A stretch of DNA of 64,000 nucleotides, from the NCBI RefSeq assembly GCF_022374875.2, contig NZ_CP092427.2:5084001-5148000 (forward strand), written 5' to 3'. The DNA comes from Mycolicibacterium rufum. Its GTDB lineage: Bacteria; Actinomycetota; Actinomycetes; Mycobacteriales; Mycobacteriaceae. Below the pieces are notes generated by a model. That model searched no databases. It had not been told where the DNA came from and saw only the letters and a program-made list of their open reading frames with translations. The position numbers were made by a program, and so were the translations under genes. This document shows, one piece after another, positions 18,933 to 28,492 of this stretch. Position 1 is the first letter of the stretch; each line of letters opens with the position of its first letter.

Positions 18933-21059
18933 GTGACGCCCCGCGAGACGAACGCAGGCTCGGACGCATCAGAGGTCCGCAGCACCATTACCGTTCCGCC
19001 CGACCTGGTCGTGGGCCTACTGGGCCGCTCCGACGAGAATCTGCGGGCCCTCGAGAACCTGCTCTCCGCCGACATCCATGCCCGCGGCAACGCGGTGACC
19101 CTCTCCGGGGAGCCCGCCGACGTCGCGCTGGCCGAGCGCGCGATCTCCGAACTGATCGAGATCGTCGGCAGCGGTCAACGGCTGACCCCCGACGCGGTGC
19201 GCCACAGCGTCGCGATGCTCACCGGCATGCAGAACGGCACGGTGGACGAGTCGCCGGCCGACGTGCTGACGCTGGACATCCTGAGCCGGCGCGGCAAGAC
19301 GATCCGGCCCAAGACGCTCAACCAGAAGCGCTACGTCGACGCGATCGACGCCCACACCATCGTCTTCGGCATCGGCCCCGCCGGCACCGGCAAGACGTAC
19401 CTCGCGATGGCCAAGGCCGTCAGCGCCCTGCAGACCAAGCAGGTCAGCCGCATCATCCTGACCCGGCCCGCCGTCGAGGCCGGTGAGCGCCTCGGCTTCC
19501 TGCCCGGCACGCTGAGCGAGAAGATCGACCCGTACCTGCGTCCGCTCTACGACGCGCTGCACGACATGATGGACCCGGAGCTGATCCCGAAGCTGATGAG
19601 CGCCGGGGTGATCGAGGTCGCGCCGCTGGCCTACATGCGGGGGCGCGCGCAGCCCTTGTTCACCAAAGTGCTGACGCCGCACGGCTTTGAGGCCATTGGT
19701 GATCTGAAGATCGGTGACTTTGTGATCGGGTCCGATGGTCGGCCCACCGAGGTGCTCGGCATTCACCCGCAAGGATTCAAAGAGATCTATCGCGTCTACA
19801 CGCAAGACGGTTCCTCGACCCTTGCCTCAGGTGACCACCTGTGGTCGGTGTACACCCGGTCCGATCGTCGGCGTGACAAGCCGGCGCGCGTTCTGACCAC
19901 CAAGGAGATGATCGGTAATCTTCGGGCTGCGCACCACCACCGCTATGAACTCCCGCTTCTCAGCGCGCCGGTGCAGTTCGAGCCGCAGCCTGTTCCGCTG
20001 GATCCCTATGCCCTCGGCTTACTGCTGGGAGACGGCTGCATCTCATGTCTCACCTCGCCGAGCTTCTCCACCAATGACCCCGAGTTGGCCGACGCCGTCG
20101 AGCGGCTGATTCCGGGCGTCATCCTCCGCAGGAAATCGCAGTACGAGTACTCGATCGTCGGACCCCACGGTCGTGGTGGCACGACCAAGAATCCGTTGAC
20201 CGAAGTGCTGCGAAGTTTGGGCCTAGCCGGAACCAAATCAGATGACAAGTACGTCCCGTACGAATACCTACAAAACACATCGACGGTCCGGTTGGCAGTC
20301 CTCCAAGGGCTACTCGACTCAGACGGTGGACCGGTAACGCAAGACGGCCGCACGTGCAGAATTCAATACGGCTCGGCATCCGAACAACTCGCGGACGACG
20401 TCACCTTCCTCGTCCAATCGCTGGGAGGCGTTGTCTATCGCCGACGCCGCCCCGCGCTCGGGAGGAAGCCGGGTCTTGCACGGGGGCGCGAGGTGCACCA
20501 TCGAGCCGATGCAACCATCCTGGACATTCGCCTCCCCCAGGGGGTCGCGCCCTTCAGATTGCAGCGAAAGCTCGAAAAGTACAGCCTCACGGGAGGCGGA
20601 CAGCCGAAGCGGTACATCGACCGAATCGAAGAAGCGGGCACCGAAGAGGCCGTCTGCATCACCGTGGCGGCTGAGGATTCGCTGTATGTCACCGAGGACT
20701 TCCTTCTCACCCACAACACCCTCAACGATGCGTTCATCATCCTCGACGAGGCGCAGAACACCACCGCCGAGCAGATGAAGATGTTCCTCACCAGGCTCGG
20801 CTTCAACTCGAAAATCGTTGTGACAGGCGACATCACGCAGGTCGACCTGCCGGGTGGTGCGGCCTCGGGCCTCAACGCCGCGACGCGCATCCTCGCCGGT
20901 ATCGACGACATCCACTTCGCCGAACTCACCAGTGCGGACGTGGTCCGGCACCGGCTGGTCTCCGAGATCGTGGACGCCTATGCCCGGGCCGAGGAGCCGA
21001 CCCTGATGAACCGGGCCCAGCGCCGCGCCTCGGGCACCGAAAGCCGGCCGAGGCGGTAA
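18933..21059 (+). CDS. phoH1: PhoH-family ATPase interrupted by an intein
   Basis: A 708-residue precursor. The exteins add up to 351 residues, the normal size of PhoH1. The N-extein has the P-loop [15 protein letters not shown]. The C-extein restarts at [19 protein letters not shown], the Walker B region, and continues to the sensor segment [16 protein letters not shown]. The intein occupies precursor residues 239-595 and must be spliced out for ATPase function, because it separates Walker A from Walker B. The GTG of TPRETNAG is chosen over an upstream in-frame start; the ribosome site is weak. PhoH proteins are RNA-linked ATPases, sometimes found next to ybeY as here. A TAAACT -10-like element lies at 18878. 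Confidence 0.95.
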   Translation: MTPRETNAGSDASEVRSTITVPPDLVVGLLGRSDENLRALENLLSADIHARGNAVTLSGEPADVALAERAISELIEIVGSGQRLTPDAVRHSVAMLTGMQNGTVDESPADVLTLDILSRRGKTIRPKTLNQKRYVDAIDAHTIVFGIGPAGTGKTYLAMAKAVSALQTKQVSRIILTRPAVEAGERLGFLPGTLSEKIDPYLRPLYDALHDMMDPELIPKLMSAGVIEVAPLAYMRGRAQPLFTKVLTPHGFEAIGDLKIGDFVIGSDGRPTEVLGIHPQGFKEIYRVYTQDGSSTLASGDHLWSVYTRSDRRRDKPARVLTTKEMIGNLRAAHHHRYELPLLSAPVQFEPQPVPLDPYALGLLLGDGCISCLTSPSFSTNDPELADAVERLIPGVILRRKSQYEYSIVGPHGRGGTTKNPLTEVLRSLGLAGTKSDDKYVPYEYLQNTSTVRLAVLQGLLDSDGGPVTQDGRTCRIQYGSASEQLADDVTFLVQSLGGVVYRRRRPALGRKPGLARGREVHHRADATILDIRLPQGVAPFRLQRKLEKYSLTGGGQPKRYIDRIEEAGTEEAVCITVAAEDSLYVTEDFLLTHNTLNDAFIILDEAQNTTAEQMKMFLTRLGFNSKIVVTGDITQVDLPGGAASGLNAATRILAGIDDIHFAELTSADVVRHRLVSEIVDAYARAEEPTLMNRAQRRASGTESRPRR
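19647..20717 (+). mobile_element. Class 3 intein with LAGLIDADG homing endonuclease in PhoH1
   Basis: A 357-residue in-frame insertion between MRGR and TLNDAF of PhoH1. It starts with alanine rather than Cys or Ser and ends LTHN before a +1 threonine. The WCT signature of class 3 inteins is complete: W66 in block B (SGDHLW), C337 in block F (EEAVCITV) and T355 just before the HN of block G. In this class the block F cysteine, not residue 1, starts splicing. The endonuclease motifs are [10 protein letters not shown] (acidic D129) and [10 protein letters not shown] (D224/D226), so the homing domain looks intact. Codon use is more AT-rich than the exteins, a sign of transfer. Confidence 0.93.
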
Positions 21060-21067
21060 CGCGACCC

Positions 21068-21604
21068 ATGACCATCGAGGTGTCCAACGAGTCGGGCATC
21101 GACGTCTCCGAGTCCGAACTCGTCAGCGTCGCGCGCTTCGTCATCAGGAAGATGGACGTCAACCCCGCCGCCGAGCTGTCCATGGTGCTGCTGGATTCCG
21201 CGGCGATGGCCGATCTGCACATGCGCTGGATGGATCTGCCCGGCCCCACCGACGTGATGAGCTTCCCGATGGACGAGCTCGAACCCGGGGGGCGGCCCGA
21301 CGCACCCGAGCCGGGCCCGGAGATGCTCGGCGACATCGTGCTCTGCCCCGAGTTCGCCGCCACCCAGGCCGCTGACGCGGGCCACACCCTCGGGCAGGAA
21401 CTCGCGTTGCTGACCGTGCACGGTGTGCTGCATCTGCTGGGCTACGACCACGCCGAACCCGATGAGGAAAAAGAGATGTTCGCGCTGCAGCGCCAGTTGC
21501 TCGAGGAGTGGGTGGCCGAGCAGGTCGAGGCCTACCACCAGGATCGGCAGAACGAGAAGGACCGTCGGCTGCTCGACAAGTCCCGACATTTCGACGCACC
21601 GTGA
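21068..21604 (+). CDS. ybeY: Endoribonuclease/rRNA maturation factor YbeY
   Basis: A 178-residue metal-dependent RNase acting in 16S rRNA 3' processing and ribosome quality control. The zinc site [11 protein letters not shown] is complete with H118, H122 and H128. The conserved upstream [11 protein letters not shown] is the other family signature. The C-terminal tail beyond residue 150 is charged and helical ([22 protein letters not shown]), typical of actinobacterial versions. It starts at ATG eight bases after the phoH1 stop and overlaps the next gene as GTGA. The phoH-ybeY-CBS protein-era order is conserved across many bacteria and supports an RNA-related joint role. Confidence 0.96.
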   Translation: MTIEVSNESGIDVSESELVSVARFVIRKMDVNPAAELSMVLLDSAAMADLHMRWMDLPGPTDVMSFPMDELEPGGRPDAPEPGPEMLGDIVLCPEFAATQAADAGHTLGQELALLTVHGVLHLLGYDHAEPDEEKEMFALQRQLLEEWVAEQVEAYHQDRQNEKDRRLLDKSRHFDAP

Positions 21605-22911
21605 CCGGGCTCGGACAGCTGATCGGCGCGATCTTCCTGATCGGCTTCGCCGGCCTCTTCGCCGCCATCGACGCCGCCATCAGCACCGTGTCGATCGCGC
21701 GGGTCGAGGAGTTGGTGCGCGACGAGCGGCCCGGCGCGGTCCGGCTGGCGAAGGTGATGGTCGACCGGCCGCGCTACATCAATCTCGTTGTGCTGCTGCG
21801 TATCGCGTGCGAAGTCAGCGCGACGGTGCTGCTGGCGGCCTACCTCGACGATTACCTCGGGGTCAGCGGCGGCCTGATGACGGCCGCGGGGATCATGACG
21901 GTGATCAGCTTCGTGGCCATCGGTGTCGGTCCGCGCACGGTGGGCCGGCAGAACGCCTACACGATCGCGCTCGTGTCGGCGCTTCCGCTGCAGGGCATTT
22001 CGGTGGTGCTCGCACCGGTCAGCCGGCTGCTGGTGCTCATCGGTAATGCGCTGACCCCCGGCCGTGGCTTCCGCAACGGCCCCTTCGCCTCCGAGATCGA
22101 GCTGCGCGAGGTCGTCGACCTGGCGCAGCAACGCGGCGTGGTGGCCGACGACGAGCGCCGGATGATCCAGTCGGTGTTCGAACTCGGGGACACCCCGGCG
22201 CGCGAGGTGATGGTGCCCCGCACCGAGATGGTGTGGATCGAGAGTGACAAGACGGCAGGCCAGGCGACGTCTCTGGCGGTGCGCAGCGGGCATTCCCGCA
22301 TTCCGGTGATCGGCGAGAACGTCGACGACGTCGTCGGGGTGGTCTACCTCAAGGACCTGGTGCAGCGCACCTATTACTCGACCACCGGCGGGCGGGACAC
22401 CAAGGTGTCCGATGTGATGCGCAAGCCGGCCTTCGTGCCCGACTCCAAGCCGTTGGACGCGCTGCTGCGTGAGATGCAGCTCGACCGCGTGCACATGGTG
22501 CTGCTGGTCGACGAGTACGGCGCCATCGCGGGGCTGGTGACCATCGAAGATGTGCTCGAGGAGATCGTGGGCGAGATCGCCGACGAGTACGACACCGACG
22601 AGGTCGCGCCGGTCGAGGACCTGGGCGAGCGGCAGTACCGGGTGTCGGCGCGGCTGCCGATCGAGGATCTGCGCGAGCTCTACGAGCTGGAGCTCGACGA
22701 AGACCTCGACGTCGACACCGTCGGTGGTCTGCTCGCGCTCGAGTTGGGCCGGGTTCCGCTGCCGGGTGCGGAGATCACCTGGGACGGGCTGATGCTGCGC
22801 GCCGAGGGCGGACCGGATCCCCGCGGGCGGGTCCGGGTCGGCACCGTGCTCGTCAGCCCTGTCGACCCCGAGCCAGAGCCGGACGGCGATGGACAGGAAG
22901 GACGGGAATGA
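21601..22911 (+). CDS. CNNM/CBS-domain membrane protein (CorC/HlyC-like)
   Basis: A 436-residue protein. The N-terminal DUF21/CNNM transmembrane domain has three to four helices ([63 protein letters not shown]). Two CBS domains follow, including [15 protein letters not shown] and [31 protein letters not shown] CorC-type C-terminal domain begins at [15 protein letters not shown]. Members are linked to magnesium or cobalt homeostasis, and the CBS pair binds adenine nucleotides. GTG is used as start in overlap with ybeY. It corresponds by position to M. tuberculosis Rv2366c. Transport direction and ion are not shown by the sequence. Confidence 0.9.
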   Translation: MTGLGQLIGAIFLIGFAGLFAAIDAAISTVSIARVEELVRDERPGAVRLAKVMVDRPRYINLVVLLRIACEVSATVLLAAYLDDYLGVSGGLMTAAGIMTVISFVAIGVGPRTVGRQNAYTIALVSALPLQGISVVLAPVSRLLVLIGNALTPGRGFRNGPFASEIELREVVDLAQQRGVVADDERRMIQSVFELGDTPAREVMVPRTEMVWIESDKTAGQATSLAVRSGHSRIPVIGENVDDVVGVVYLKDLVQRTYYSTTGGRDTKVSDVMRKPAFVPDSKPLDALLREMQLDRVHMVLLVDEYGAIAGLVTIEDVLEEIVGEIADEYDTDEVAPVEDLGERQYRVSARLPIEDLRELYELELDEDLDVDTVGGLLALELGRVPLPGAEITWDGLMLRAEGGPDPRGRVRVGTVLVSPVDPEPEPDGDGQEGRE

Positions 22912-23225
22912 CCGAACTCGACGCCGAGGACGCCAAACTCGTGGTGCTGGCGCGCGGCGCGATGGGCCGCGCCGAAGCCGCCAGCGGCGCGGCGGTCCGC
23001 GACGCCGACGGCCGCACGTATGCGGGCGCCCCGGTGGCGCTGTCGGCGCTGGAACTGACCGCACTGCAGGCTGCCGTCGCGGCGGCGGTGTCCAGTGGGG
23101 CGACCGGCCTGGAGGCCGCCGTGCTCGTCGGCGGCTCGGCTGACGACCCCGGCGTGGCGGCGGTGCGCGAGCTCTCCGCCGACGCGGCCGTCATCGTCAC
23201 CGACCGGGCCGGTAATCCCTCGTGA
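22908..23225 (+). CDS. Small cytidine deaminase-like conserved protein
   Basis: A 105-residue protein in the operon position of M. tuberculosis Rv2365c. The pattern ([65 protein letters not shown]) resembles the cytidine deaminase fold: a strand followed by the helix that normally holds the zinc-binding HAE. Here that position reads ALELTALQ, and the PCxxC motif is also missing. It is therefore probably a catalytically dead deaminase-like protein rather than a working enzyme. It overlaps both neighbours by four bases (ATGA, GTGA). Function is unknown; tight coupling to era suggests a ribosome-related role. Confidence 0.72.
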   Translation: MTELDAEDAKLVVLARGAMGRAEAASGAAVRDADGRTYAGAPVALSALELTALQAAVAAAVSSGATGLEAAVLVGGSADDPGVAAVRELSADAAVIVTDRAGNPS

Positions 23226-24124
23226 GCGACGAATTCCGTTCCGGCTTCGTCTGTTTCGTCGGTCGGCCCAACACGGGCAAGTCCACCCTGACCAATGCGC
23301 TCGTCGGCGCCAAGGTCGCCATCACGTCCAACCGCCCGCAGACCACGCGGCACACCATCCGCGGCATCGTGCACAGCGACACCTTCCAGATCGTGCTCGT
23401 CGACACCCCGGGGCTGCACCGTCCTCGTACGCTGCTCGGGCAGCGCCTCAACGAACTGGTCAAGGACACCTACTCCGAGGTCGACGTGATCGGCCTGTGC
23501 ATCCCTGCCGACGAGAAGATCGGCCCGGGGGACCGCTGGATCTACGAGCAGATCCGTGCCGTTGCGCCGCGGACCACGCTCGTCGCGATCGTCACGAAGA
23601 TCGACAAGGTGTCGAAAGACGCTGTCGCGCAACAGTTGATGGCGGTCAGCGAACTGGTCGGCCCCGACAGGGAGATCGTGCCCGTCTCGGCGACCTCGGG
23701 CGCCCAGCTCGACGTCCTCACCGACGTGATCGTCGCGCAGCTGCCGCCCGGCCCGGCGTTCTACCCCGACGGCGAACTCACCGACGAGCCCGAGGAAGTC
23801 CTGATGGCCGAGCTGATCCGCGAGGCCGCGCTCGAAGGGGTGCGTGACGAGCTGCCGCACTCACTGGCCGTGGTGATCGACGAGGTCGAACCTCGCGAGG
23901 GCCGCGACGATCTCATCGACGTACACGCGATTCTCTATGTGGAACGCGACTCGCAAAAGGGCATCGTGATCGGTAAGGGCGGCGCGCGGCTGCGCGAGGT
24001 GGGCACCGCCGCGCGTACGCAGATCGAGAAGCTGCTCGGCACCAAGGTCTATCTCGACCTGCGCGTGAAGATCGCGAAGAACTGGCAGCGCGATCCCAAG
24101 CAGCTGGGCCGGCTGGGGTTCTAG
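23222..24124 (+). CDS. era: GTPase Era
   Basis: A 300-residue ribosome-assembly GTPase. The G1 motif GRPNTGKST is at residues 14-22, G2 is in the QTTRHTIRG segment, and G3 is DTPGLH. G4 here reads TKID (ATVTKIDKV-like [12 protein letters not shown]), the usual NKxD variant of actinobacteria. G5 is VSATSG. The C-terminal KH domain is present with [15 protein letters not shown]. Era binds the 3' end of 16S rRNA, which agrees with its neighbours YbeY and RsmE. The GTG start overlaps the upstream stop. Its stop overlaps that of the convergent CAP-protein gene by four bases. Confidence 0.96.
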   Translation: MSDEFRSGFVCFVGRPNTGKSTLTNALVGAKVAITSNRPQTTRHTIRGIVHSDTFQIVLVDTPGLHRPRTLLGQRLNELVKDTYSEVDVIGLCIPADEKIGPGDRWIYEQIRAVAPRTTLVAIVTKIDKVSKDAVAQQLMAVSELVGPDREIVPVSATSGAQLDVLTDVIVAQLPPGPAFYPDGELTDEPEEVLMAELIREAALEGVRDELPHSLAVVIDEVEPREGRDDLIDVHAILYVERDSQKGIVIGKGGARLREVGTAARTQIEKLLGTKVYLDLRVKIAKNWQRDPKQLGRLGF

Positions 24125-24606
24125 CCGGGCTGCCCGTAGACCGCGACCACCACGGTGCGGTCCAGGCTGTTCTCCGACCACACACCGATCTGGGTGTTGG
24201 CGCAGTTGCTCATGATCCCCATGTAGTCGGGCCGGTAGTACCACTGATTGAGGATCTCGATGCCGCTGATCGCCAGCGCCGGGTTGATCGCGACGGTCTC
24301 GGACACGGTGCCGACGAAGCCTGCCTTGTTCGCCCTGTCCTGGGCGGTGGAGCCGTCGGAGCCGATGTCGCCGTCGAGCGCGCGGTTGTTGAGCACATCG
24401 TTGGTATGCCACTGTGCGGCCAGCCGCAGCTGTGGGTTGATCTCGATTTCCGTCGGACAGCCGTGCTGCTTCTGGATCGTGTAGACGTTGACGACGACGC
24501 TCTCGTTGAGGCGCTTGTTGTCGGCGTGCGCGGTCGGTGCCCCCACGACCATGCCCGCGACCAGCACCGCGGCGGGCAGCGCGCGCAGGATCGAGGAGGC
24601 GGTCAC
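24121..24606 (-). CDS. Secreted CAP/SCP-domain protein
   Basis: A 161-residue protein with a clear signal peptide (LRALPAAVLVAGMVVGAPTAHA, cleavage after AHA) and a short CAP (cysteine-rich secretory, SCP) domain. The domain has RLNESVVVNVYTIQKQHGCP, LRLAAQWHTNDVLNNRALDGDIGSDGS, the SETVAINPA segment and MGIMSNCANTQIGVW. The single cysteine pair (HGCP, SNCAN) probably forms a disulfide outside the cell. The usual CAP histidine appears in QWHTND. Function in mycobacteria is unknown. It starts at GTG without a clear ribosome site. It converges on era and runs ten bases upstream of the amidase stop, so it may be read from the amidase promoter side. Confidence 0.82.
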   Translation of the reverse strand: MTASSILRALPAAVLVAGMVVGAPTAHADNKRLNESVVVNVYTIQKQHGCPTEIEINPQLRLAAQWHTNDVLNNRALDGDIGSDGSTAQDRANKAGFVGTVSETVAINPALAISGIEILNQWYYRPDYMGIMSNCANTQIGVWSENSLDRTVVVAVYGQPG

Positions 24607-24616
24607 AGCCGGGAGA

Positions 24617-26131
24617 CTACGCGACCTCGACGGCGACCGAGGGCCGAGCGGGCATATTCGTCTCGGCCGTCGCGGCGGCGGTGCGGGTGTCCCACCAGGT
24701 GTCCGGCTGGTGCGTCGCCCAGCCGTTGATGGCTTCCAGTGCCGCCGCCAACGACACCAGCAGCGGTTCGCTGTGCGCCGGGCCCATCAGCTGCACGCCG
24801 ATCGGCAGCCCGTCGGAGGTGAATCCCGCCGGCACGCTGATCGACGGCCAGCCGAGCAGGTTCCACGGCCAGGTCACAGGGCAGGCCCGGATCATCGCCC
24901 GGTCGGTGGCCAGACCACTCAGACCGTCGAACGCGTCGACCCGGGGCGGCGGCAGCGCGGTCGTCGGAGCCAGCACCACGTCGGCGAGGTTGAAGATCCA
25001 GCCGATCCGCTGCTGGGTGGCGGCCTCGTGGGCGCGAGCCTTGCGCAGCACGTGCTGAGAGAGCAGCCGCCCCATCCGGGTGTTGGCCACCGTGCGGTCG
25101 TCCCAGACGACGCGGTGGCCCATCCGGTCCACCCAGTGCGGGATCCCGGCCGTCGACCGCGCCAGGAAGTTCCACGACATCCGCAGGTCGTAGTCGGGGT
25201 CGGCGGCGACGATCGTGTGGCCGATCTGCTCGAGTTGGTGCGCCACCCCCTCGAGCGCGGCGCGTATCTCGGGGTGCAGCGTCGCCCGGAACACGGTGAA
25301 GGGGAACTTCGTCGACAGCGCGATCCGCAGTGGGCCGGGCGCGCGCGACACGTGGTCGGACACCTGGACCGGGGGCGGGGTATGCAGGTCACCCGGGGCG
25401 TTGCCCGAGGCGGCGTCGAGCACCAGGGCGGCGTCGGACACCGTTCGGGCGAGCACCCCGTTGACCGTGATCCCGTTGAACGCCTCGGCCAGCGGCCACG
25501 TCGAGATCCGGCCGCGCTGGGGTTTGATGCCCACCAGGTGCGTCCACGCGGCGGGGATGCGCACGCTGCCCGCCCCGTCGGACCCGATCGCCGCGGCCAC
25601 CAGACCCGCCGCGACCGCGGCGGCGCTGCCGCCCGAGGACCCGCCGGGGGTGTGCTCGCGCGACCACGGATTGCGGGTGTGCCCGAATGCCGGCCCGCTG
25701 GTGAACGGCCACTGGCCCAGCTCGCAGGTGTTGGTCTTGCCCACGATCACCGCGCCGGCAGCCCGCAGGCGCCGCACCACTTCGGCGTCCGCCTCGGCTT
25801 CGGCCACCTCGCCGTCGGCGCCGAACCGGGTCGGCACGCCGGCGACGTCGACGTCGTCCTTGACCGCGATCGGCACGCCGAGCAGAGGTTGGGCCGAATT
25901 ATTTTGTCCGACAGCGCGTTTGCGGTCCGCGGCGGCCGCCTCGGCGAGGGCGGAGTCCCGCAGCACCACGCGGAAGGCGTTGAGGGTTGGCTGGCTCGCC
26001 TCGATCGCGTCGAGGGACCGGCGGACCAGGTCGACCGACGTCGTACTGCCGCTGGCGAGGGCGAAGAGCTGGTTCCCCAGGGTGGGGAATCGAGTGGGGA
26101 AGCGGGTGCGGGGAGCGGGGGAGGCGACCAT
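24617..26131 (-). CDS. amiA2: Amidase signature-family enzyme (AmiA2-like)
   Basis: A 504-residue amidase. The Ser-cisSer-Lys triad is present: K91 in GVPIAVKDDVDVAG, S165/S166 in TPGGSSGGSAAAVAAG, and nucleophile S189 in GSDGAGSVRIPAAW. Such enzymes release ammonia or amines from carboxamides; the natural substrate is unknown. The ATG of MVASPAP is preferred because GGACAG lies upstream and the alternatives run far into recO on the opposite strand. Position divergent to recO matches M. tuberculosis Rv2363. No signal peptide is seen, so the protein is cytoplasmic. A dehydrating or transamidating role as in GatA is unlikely given the gene context. Confidence 0.9.
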   Translation of the reverse strand: MVASPAPRTRFPTRFPTLGNQLFALASGSTTSVDLVRRSLDAIEASQPTLNAFRVVLRDSALAEAAAADRKRAVGQNNSAQPLLGVPIAVKDDVDVAGVPTRFGADGEVAEAEADAEVVRRLRAAGAVIVGKTNTCELGQWPFTSGPAFGHTRNPWSREHTPGGSSGGSAAAVAAGLVAAAIGSDGAGSVRIPAAWTHLVGIKPQRGRISTWPLAEAFNGITVNGVLARTVSDAALVLDAASGNAPGDLHTPPPVQVSDHVSRAPGPLRIALSTKFPFTVFRATLHPEIRAALEGVAHQLEQIGHTIVAADPDYDLRMSWNFLARSTAGIPHWVDRMGHRVVWDDRTVANTRMGRLLSQHVLRKARAHEAATQQRIGWIFNLADVVLAPTTALPPPRVDAFDGLSGLATDRAMIRACPVTWPWNLLGWPSISVPAGFTSDGLPIGVQLMGPAHSEPLLVSLAAALEAINGWATHQPDTWWDTRTAAATAETNMPARPSVAVEVA

Positions 26132-26194
26132 CACTGTCCAGAGTATCGGCGCTGCGAACTCGGTTTCATCCGCGAACAGTGGAAGACTGTCCTG

Positions 26195-27031
26195 ATGCGT
26201 CTGTACCGGGACCGGGCGGTCGTGCTGCGTCAGCACAAGCTCGGTGAAGCCGACCGGATCGTGAGTCTGCTGACTCGCGATCACGGCCTGGTGCGCGCGG
26301 TGGCCAAGGGGGTGCGGCGCACCCGCAGCAAGTTCGGGGCGCGGCTGGAACCGTTCGCGCACATCGACGTTCAGCTCTACCCGGGCCGCAATCTCGACAT
26401 CGTCACCCAGGTGGTCGCGATCGACGCATTCGCCTCGGACATCGTCAGCGACTACGGCCGCTACACCTGCGCCTGCGCGATGCTCGAGACCGCTGAACGG
26501 ATCGCCGGCGAGGAGCACGCTCCCGTGCCCGCCCTGCACCGGCTCACCGTGGCCGCGCTGCGCGCGGTGGCCGACGGGGCCCGACCCCGTGAACTCGTGC
26601 TCGACGCCTATCTGCTGCGTGCGATGGGGATCGCCGGATGGGCGCCGGCGCTGACGGAGTGTGCCCGGTGCGCCGCCCCGGGCCCGCACCGGGCCTTTCA
26701 CGTCGCCGCGGGCGGCAGCGTGTGCGTGCACTGCCGGCCGTCGGGCTCGGCGACCCCGCCCCAGGGGGTGATCGATCTGATGGCGGCGCTGTACGAGGGC
26801 GACTGGGAGCACGCCCAGACGTCGACCCCACCGCACCGCAGCCAGGCCAGCGGGCTGGTGGCCGCGCACCTGCAGTGGCATTTGGAACGACAGTTGCGGA
26901 CTCTGCCCCTCGTCGAGCGGGTGGACCGGAAGAGCGGGCAGACCATCAGGCAGGATGTGGCGCATGGCAACGGAACGGACCGGGAGACGGAAGGGCAAGC
27001 ACAGCTACCCACAGCTGCCCCCGGCGCCTGA
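26195..27031 (+). CDS. recO: DNA repair protein RecO
   Basis: A 278-residue recombination mediator. The N-terminal OB fold begins [72 protein letters not shown], the family signature. A zinc-finger-like cysteine set is at [11 protein letters not shown] and VCVHCRPSG. RecO loads RecA on SSB-coated DNA with RecR. The C-terminal tail ([14 protein letters not shown]) overlaps the start of uppS by 68 bases in another frame, an unusually long overlap. The ATG at 26195 is the only start that gives the conserved N-terminus. It is divergent from the amidase with 63 bp between them. Confidence 0.94.
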   Translation: MRLYRDRAVVLRQHKLGEADRIVSLLTRDHGLVRAVAKGVRRTRSKFGARLEPFAHIDVQLYPGRNLDIVTQVVAIDAFASDIVSDYGRYTCACAMLETAERIAGEEHAPVPALHRLTVAALRAVADGARPRELVLDAYLLRAMGIAGWAPALTECARCAAPGPHRAFHVAAGGSVCVHCRPSGSATPPQGVIDLMAALYEGDWEHAQTSTPPHRSQASGLVAAHLQWHLERQLRTLPLVERVDRKSGQTIRQDVAHGNGTDRETEGQAQLPTAAPGA

Positions 27032-27863
27032 CGACTATCCGACGTTCCCGGACAAGTCCACCTGGCCGGTGATCTTCCCGGAGTTGCCGCCCGAGACCAA
27101 CGGCAAGTTCGCCCGTCCGCCGCAGCACACCTCCAAGGCGTCGGCACCGCAAATCCCCGCCGACCAGGTTCCCCACCACGTCGCGGTGGTGATGGACGGT
27201 AACGGGCGCTGGGCCACCCAGCGCGGACTGGGCCGCACCGAGGGCCACAAGATGGGCGAAGCGGTGCTCATCGACATCACCTGCGGGGCGATCGAGCTCG
27301 GCATCAAGCACCTCACGGTGTATGCGTTCTCCACCGAGAACTGGAAGCGCAGCACCGAGGAGGTCCGCTTCCTGATGGGGTTCAACCGCGAGGTGGTGCG
27401 CCGCCGCCGGGAGAACCTCAACGACATGGGGGTGCGGATGCGCTGGGTCGGGTCGCGGCCCCGGATGTGGCGCAGCGTCATCAAGGAGTTCGACATCGCC
27501 GAGGAGATGACCGTCGACAACGACGTCATCACCATCAACTACTGCGTGAACTACGGCGGCCGCACCGAGATCGTCGAGGCGGCACGCCAACTGGCCCGCG
27601 AGGCGGTCGAGGGCAAGATCAATCCCTCCCGCATCACCGAGGCCAGCTTCGCCAAACACCTGCACCGCGCCGACATCCCCGACGTCGACCTGTTCATCCG
27701 CACCTCGGGGGAGCAGCGGGCGAGCAACTTCCTGCTGTGGCAGGCCGCCTACGCCGAGTACGTGTTCCAGGACAAGCTGTGGCCCGACTACGACCGCAGG
27801 GACCTGTGGGCGGCGTGCGAGGAGTACGTGCACCGCAACCGGCGCTTCGGCAGAGCCGAATGA
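26964..27863 (+). CDS. uppS: Decaprenyl diphosphate synthase (undecaprenyl-PP synthase family)
   Basis: A 299-residue cis-prenyltransferase making the long-chain polyprenyl carrier of mycobacterial cell-wall synthesis. The catalytic motif [14 protein letters not shown] holds D78 and R82. Further family motifs are [21 protein letters not shown] and [25 protein letters not shown] basic and proline-rich N-terminal extension of about 65 residues ([14 protein letters not shown]) precedes the fold, as in M. tuberculosis Rv2361c. The ATG is chosen because AGGCAGGA lies upstream and the extension is family-typical. It overlaps recO by 68 bases. The short-chain family member lies elsewhere in mycobacteria, so the long-chain product is inferred from position. 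Confidence 0.94.
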   Translation: MATERTGRRKGKHSYPQLPPAPDDYPTFPDKSTWPVIFPELPPETNGKFARPPQHTSKASAPQIPADQVPHHVAVVMDGNGRWATQRGLGRTEGHKMGEAVLIDITCGAIELGIKHLTVYAFSTENWKRSTEEVRFLMGFNREVVRRRRENLNDMGVRMRWVGSRPRMWRSVIKEFDIAEEMTVDNDVITINYCVNYGGRTEIVEAARQLAREAVEGKINPSRITEASFAKHLHRADIPDVDLFIRTSGEQRASNFLLWQAAYAEYVFQDKLWPDYDRRDLWAACEEYVHRNRRFGRAE

Positions 27864-27885
27864 TGTGCCTGAGCGGCGGAGCCTG

Positions 27886-28296
27886 ATGGAGCTCGCCGAG
27901 CGGCTGCCCACGGTGCTGGCCGAGATCCTGCCGGTGCAGCGCGAGGACGACGGCGCGCTGACCGTCCAGCACGAGCAGACGTTCGCCTCGTTGCGGGTGG
28001 TGACGATCGCCGAGGGCCTCGAGTTGGTGTCCCTGACGCAGGTGCTGGCCTGGGATCTGCCGCTGAACGCGGCGATGCGCGCCGAGGTCGCCAGGCACGC
28101 CCAGGACACGCTGCTGGGGACCGTGTCGATGGTCGAGAAGATCGGCGCCAAGGGCTCGGGTGGCCCGCGCAAGACGGGGGACGTGCTGCTGCGCTACAAC
28201 TTCCCGGCCGCGGGGCTGACCGACGACGCGCTGTGCACGCTGGTGCTGATGGTGCTGGCGACCGGGGCCGACGTGCGCCGCGCGCTGGTGGCCTAG
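27886..28296 (+). CDS. Conserved YbjN-like/type III chaperone-fold protein (Rv2360c-like)
   Basis: A 136-residue protein without signal peptide or membrane helix. It has an alternating strand pattern (ALTVQHEQTFASLRVVTIAEGLELVSLTQVLAWDLPL) followed by a helical half. This resembles the small alpha/beta YbjN or secretion-chaperone fold, but I could not fix the family by motif. The position after uppS matches M. tuberculosis Rv2360c. The ATG at 27886 has CGGAG nearby; a GTG seven codons earlier would also work. Its last codons overlap the -10 element of the next small gene. Function is unknown. Confidence 0.65.
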   Translation: MELAERLPTVLAEILPVQREDDGALTVQHEQTFASLRVVTIAEGLELVSLTQVLAWDLPLNAAMRAEVARHAQDTLLGTVSMVEKIGAKGSGGPRKTGDVLLRYNFPAAGLTDDALCTLVLMVLATGADVRRALVA

Positions 28297-28299
28297 TCT
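28294..28299 (+). promoter_or_regulatory. Putative leaderless -10 element
   Basis: TAGTCT, then seven bases, then the GTG of the small membrane protein at 28307. The element overlaps the stop codon of the preceding gene. Confidence 0.5.
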
Positions 28300-28306
28300 C
28301 ACAGAG

Positions 28307-28492
28307 GTGCGCACAGGTCTGATCGTCGTCGGTGTCGTGGTCGCGCTGTTCGGTCTGCTCTTCACGTTGCAGGGCGTCGGCGCGGTGGGCGGCAGCCCGA
28401 TGAGCAACACCACCACGTGGTCGGTGCTCGGCCCGATCATCGCGCTCGTCGGCATCGTCGTGGCCGTCGTCGGCTGGCGCCGCAGGCCCTAG
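28307..28492 (+). CDS. Small two-helix membrane protein
   Basis: A 61-residue protein made of two hydrophobic helices (LIVVGVVVALFGLLFTLQGVGAV and VLGPIIALVGIVVAVVGW) joined by a polar loop GGSPMSNTTTW and ending in WRRRP. Both ends point to the cytoplasm by the positive-inside rule. Similar short proteins are common in mycobacteria, and I know no function for them. It starts at GTG with a leaderless-type -10. Its stop overlaps the stop of the convergent zur gene by four bases. It is reported as real because of the clean two-helix composition, not by homology. Confidence 0.6.
   Translation: MRTGLIVVGVVVALFGLLFTLQGVGAVGGSPMSNTTTWSVLGPIIALVGIVVAVVGWRRRP

Noticed and set aside
19647..20717. Ordinary class 1 intein
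   Set aside because: Residue 1 is Ala, not Cys or Ser, and the W/C/T residues of class 3 are all present.
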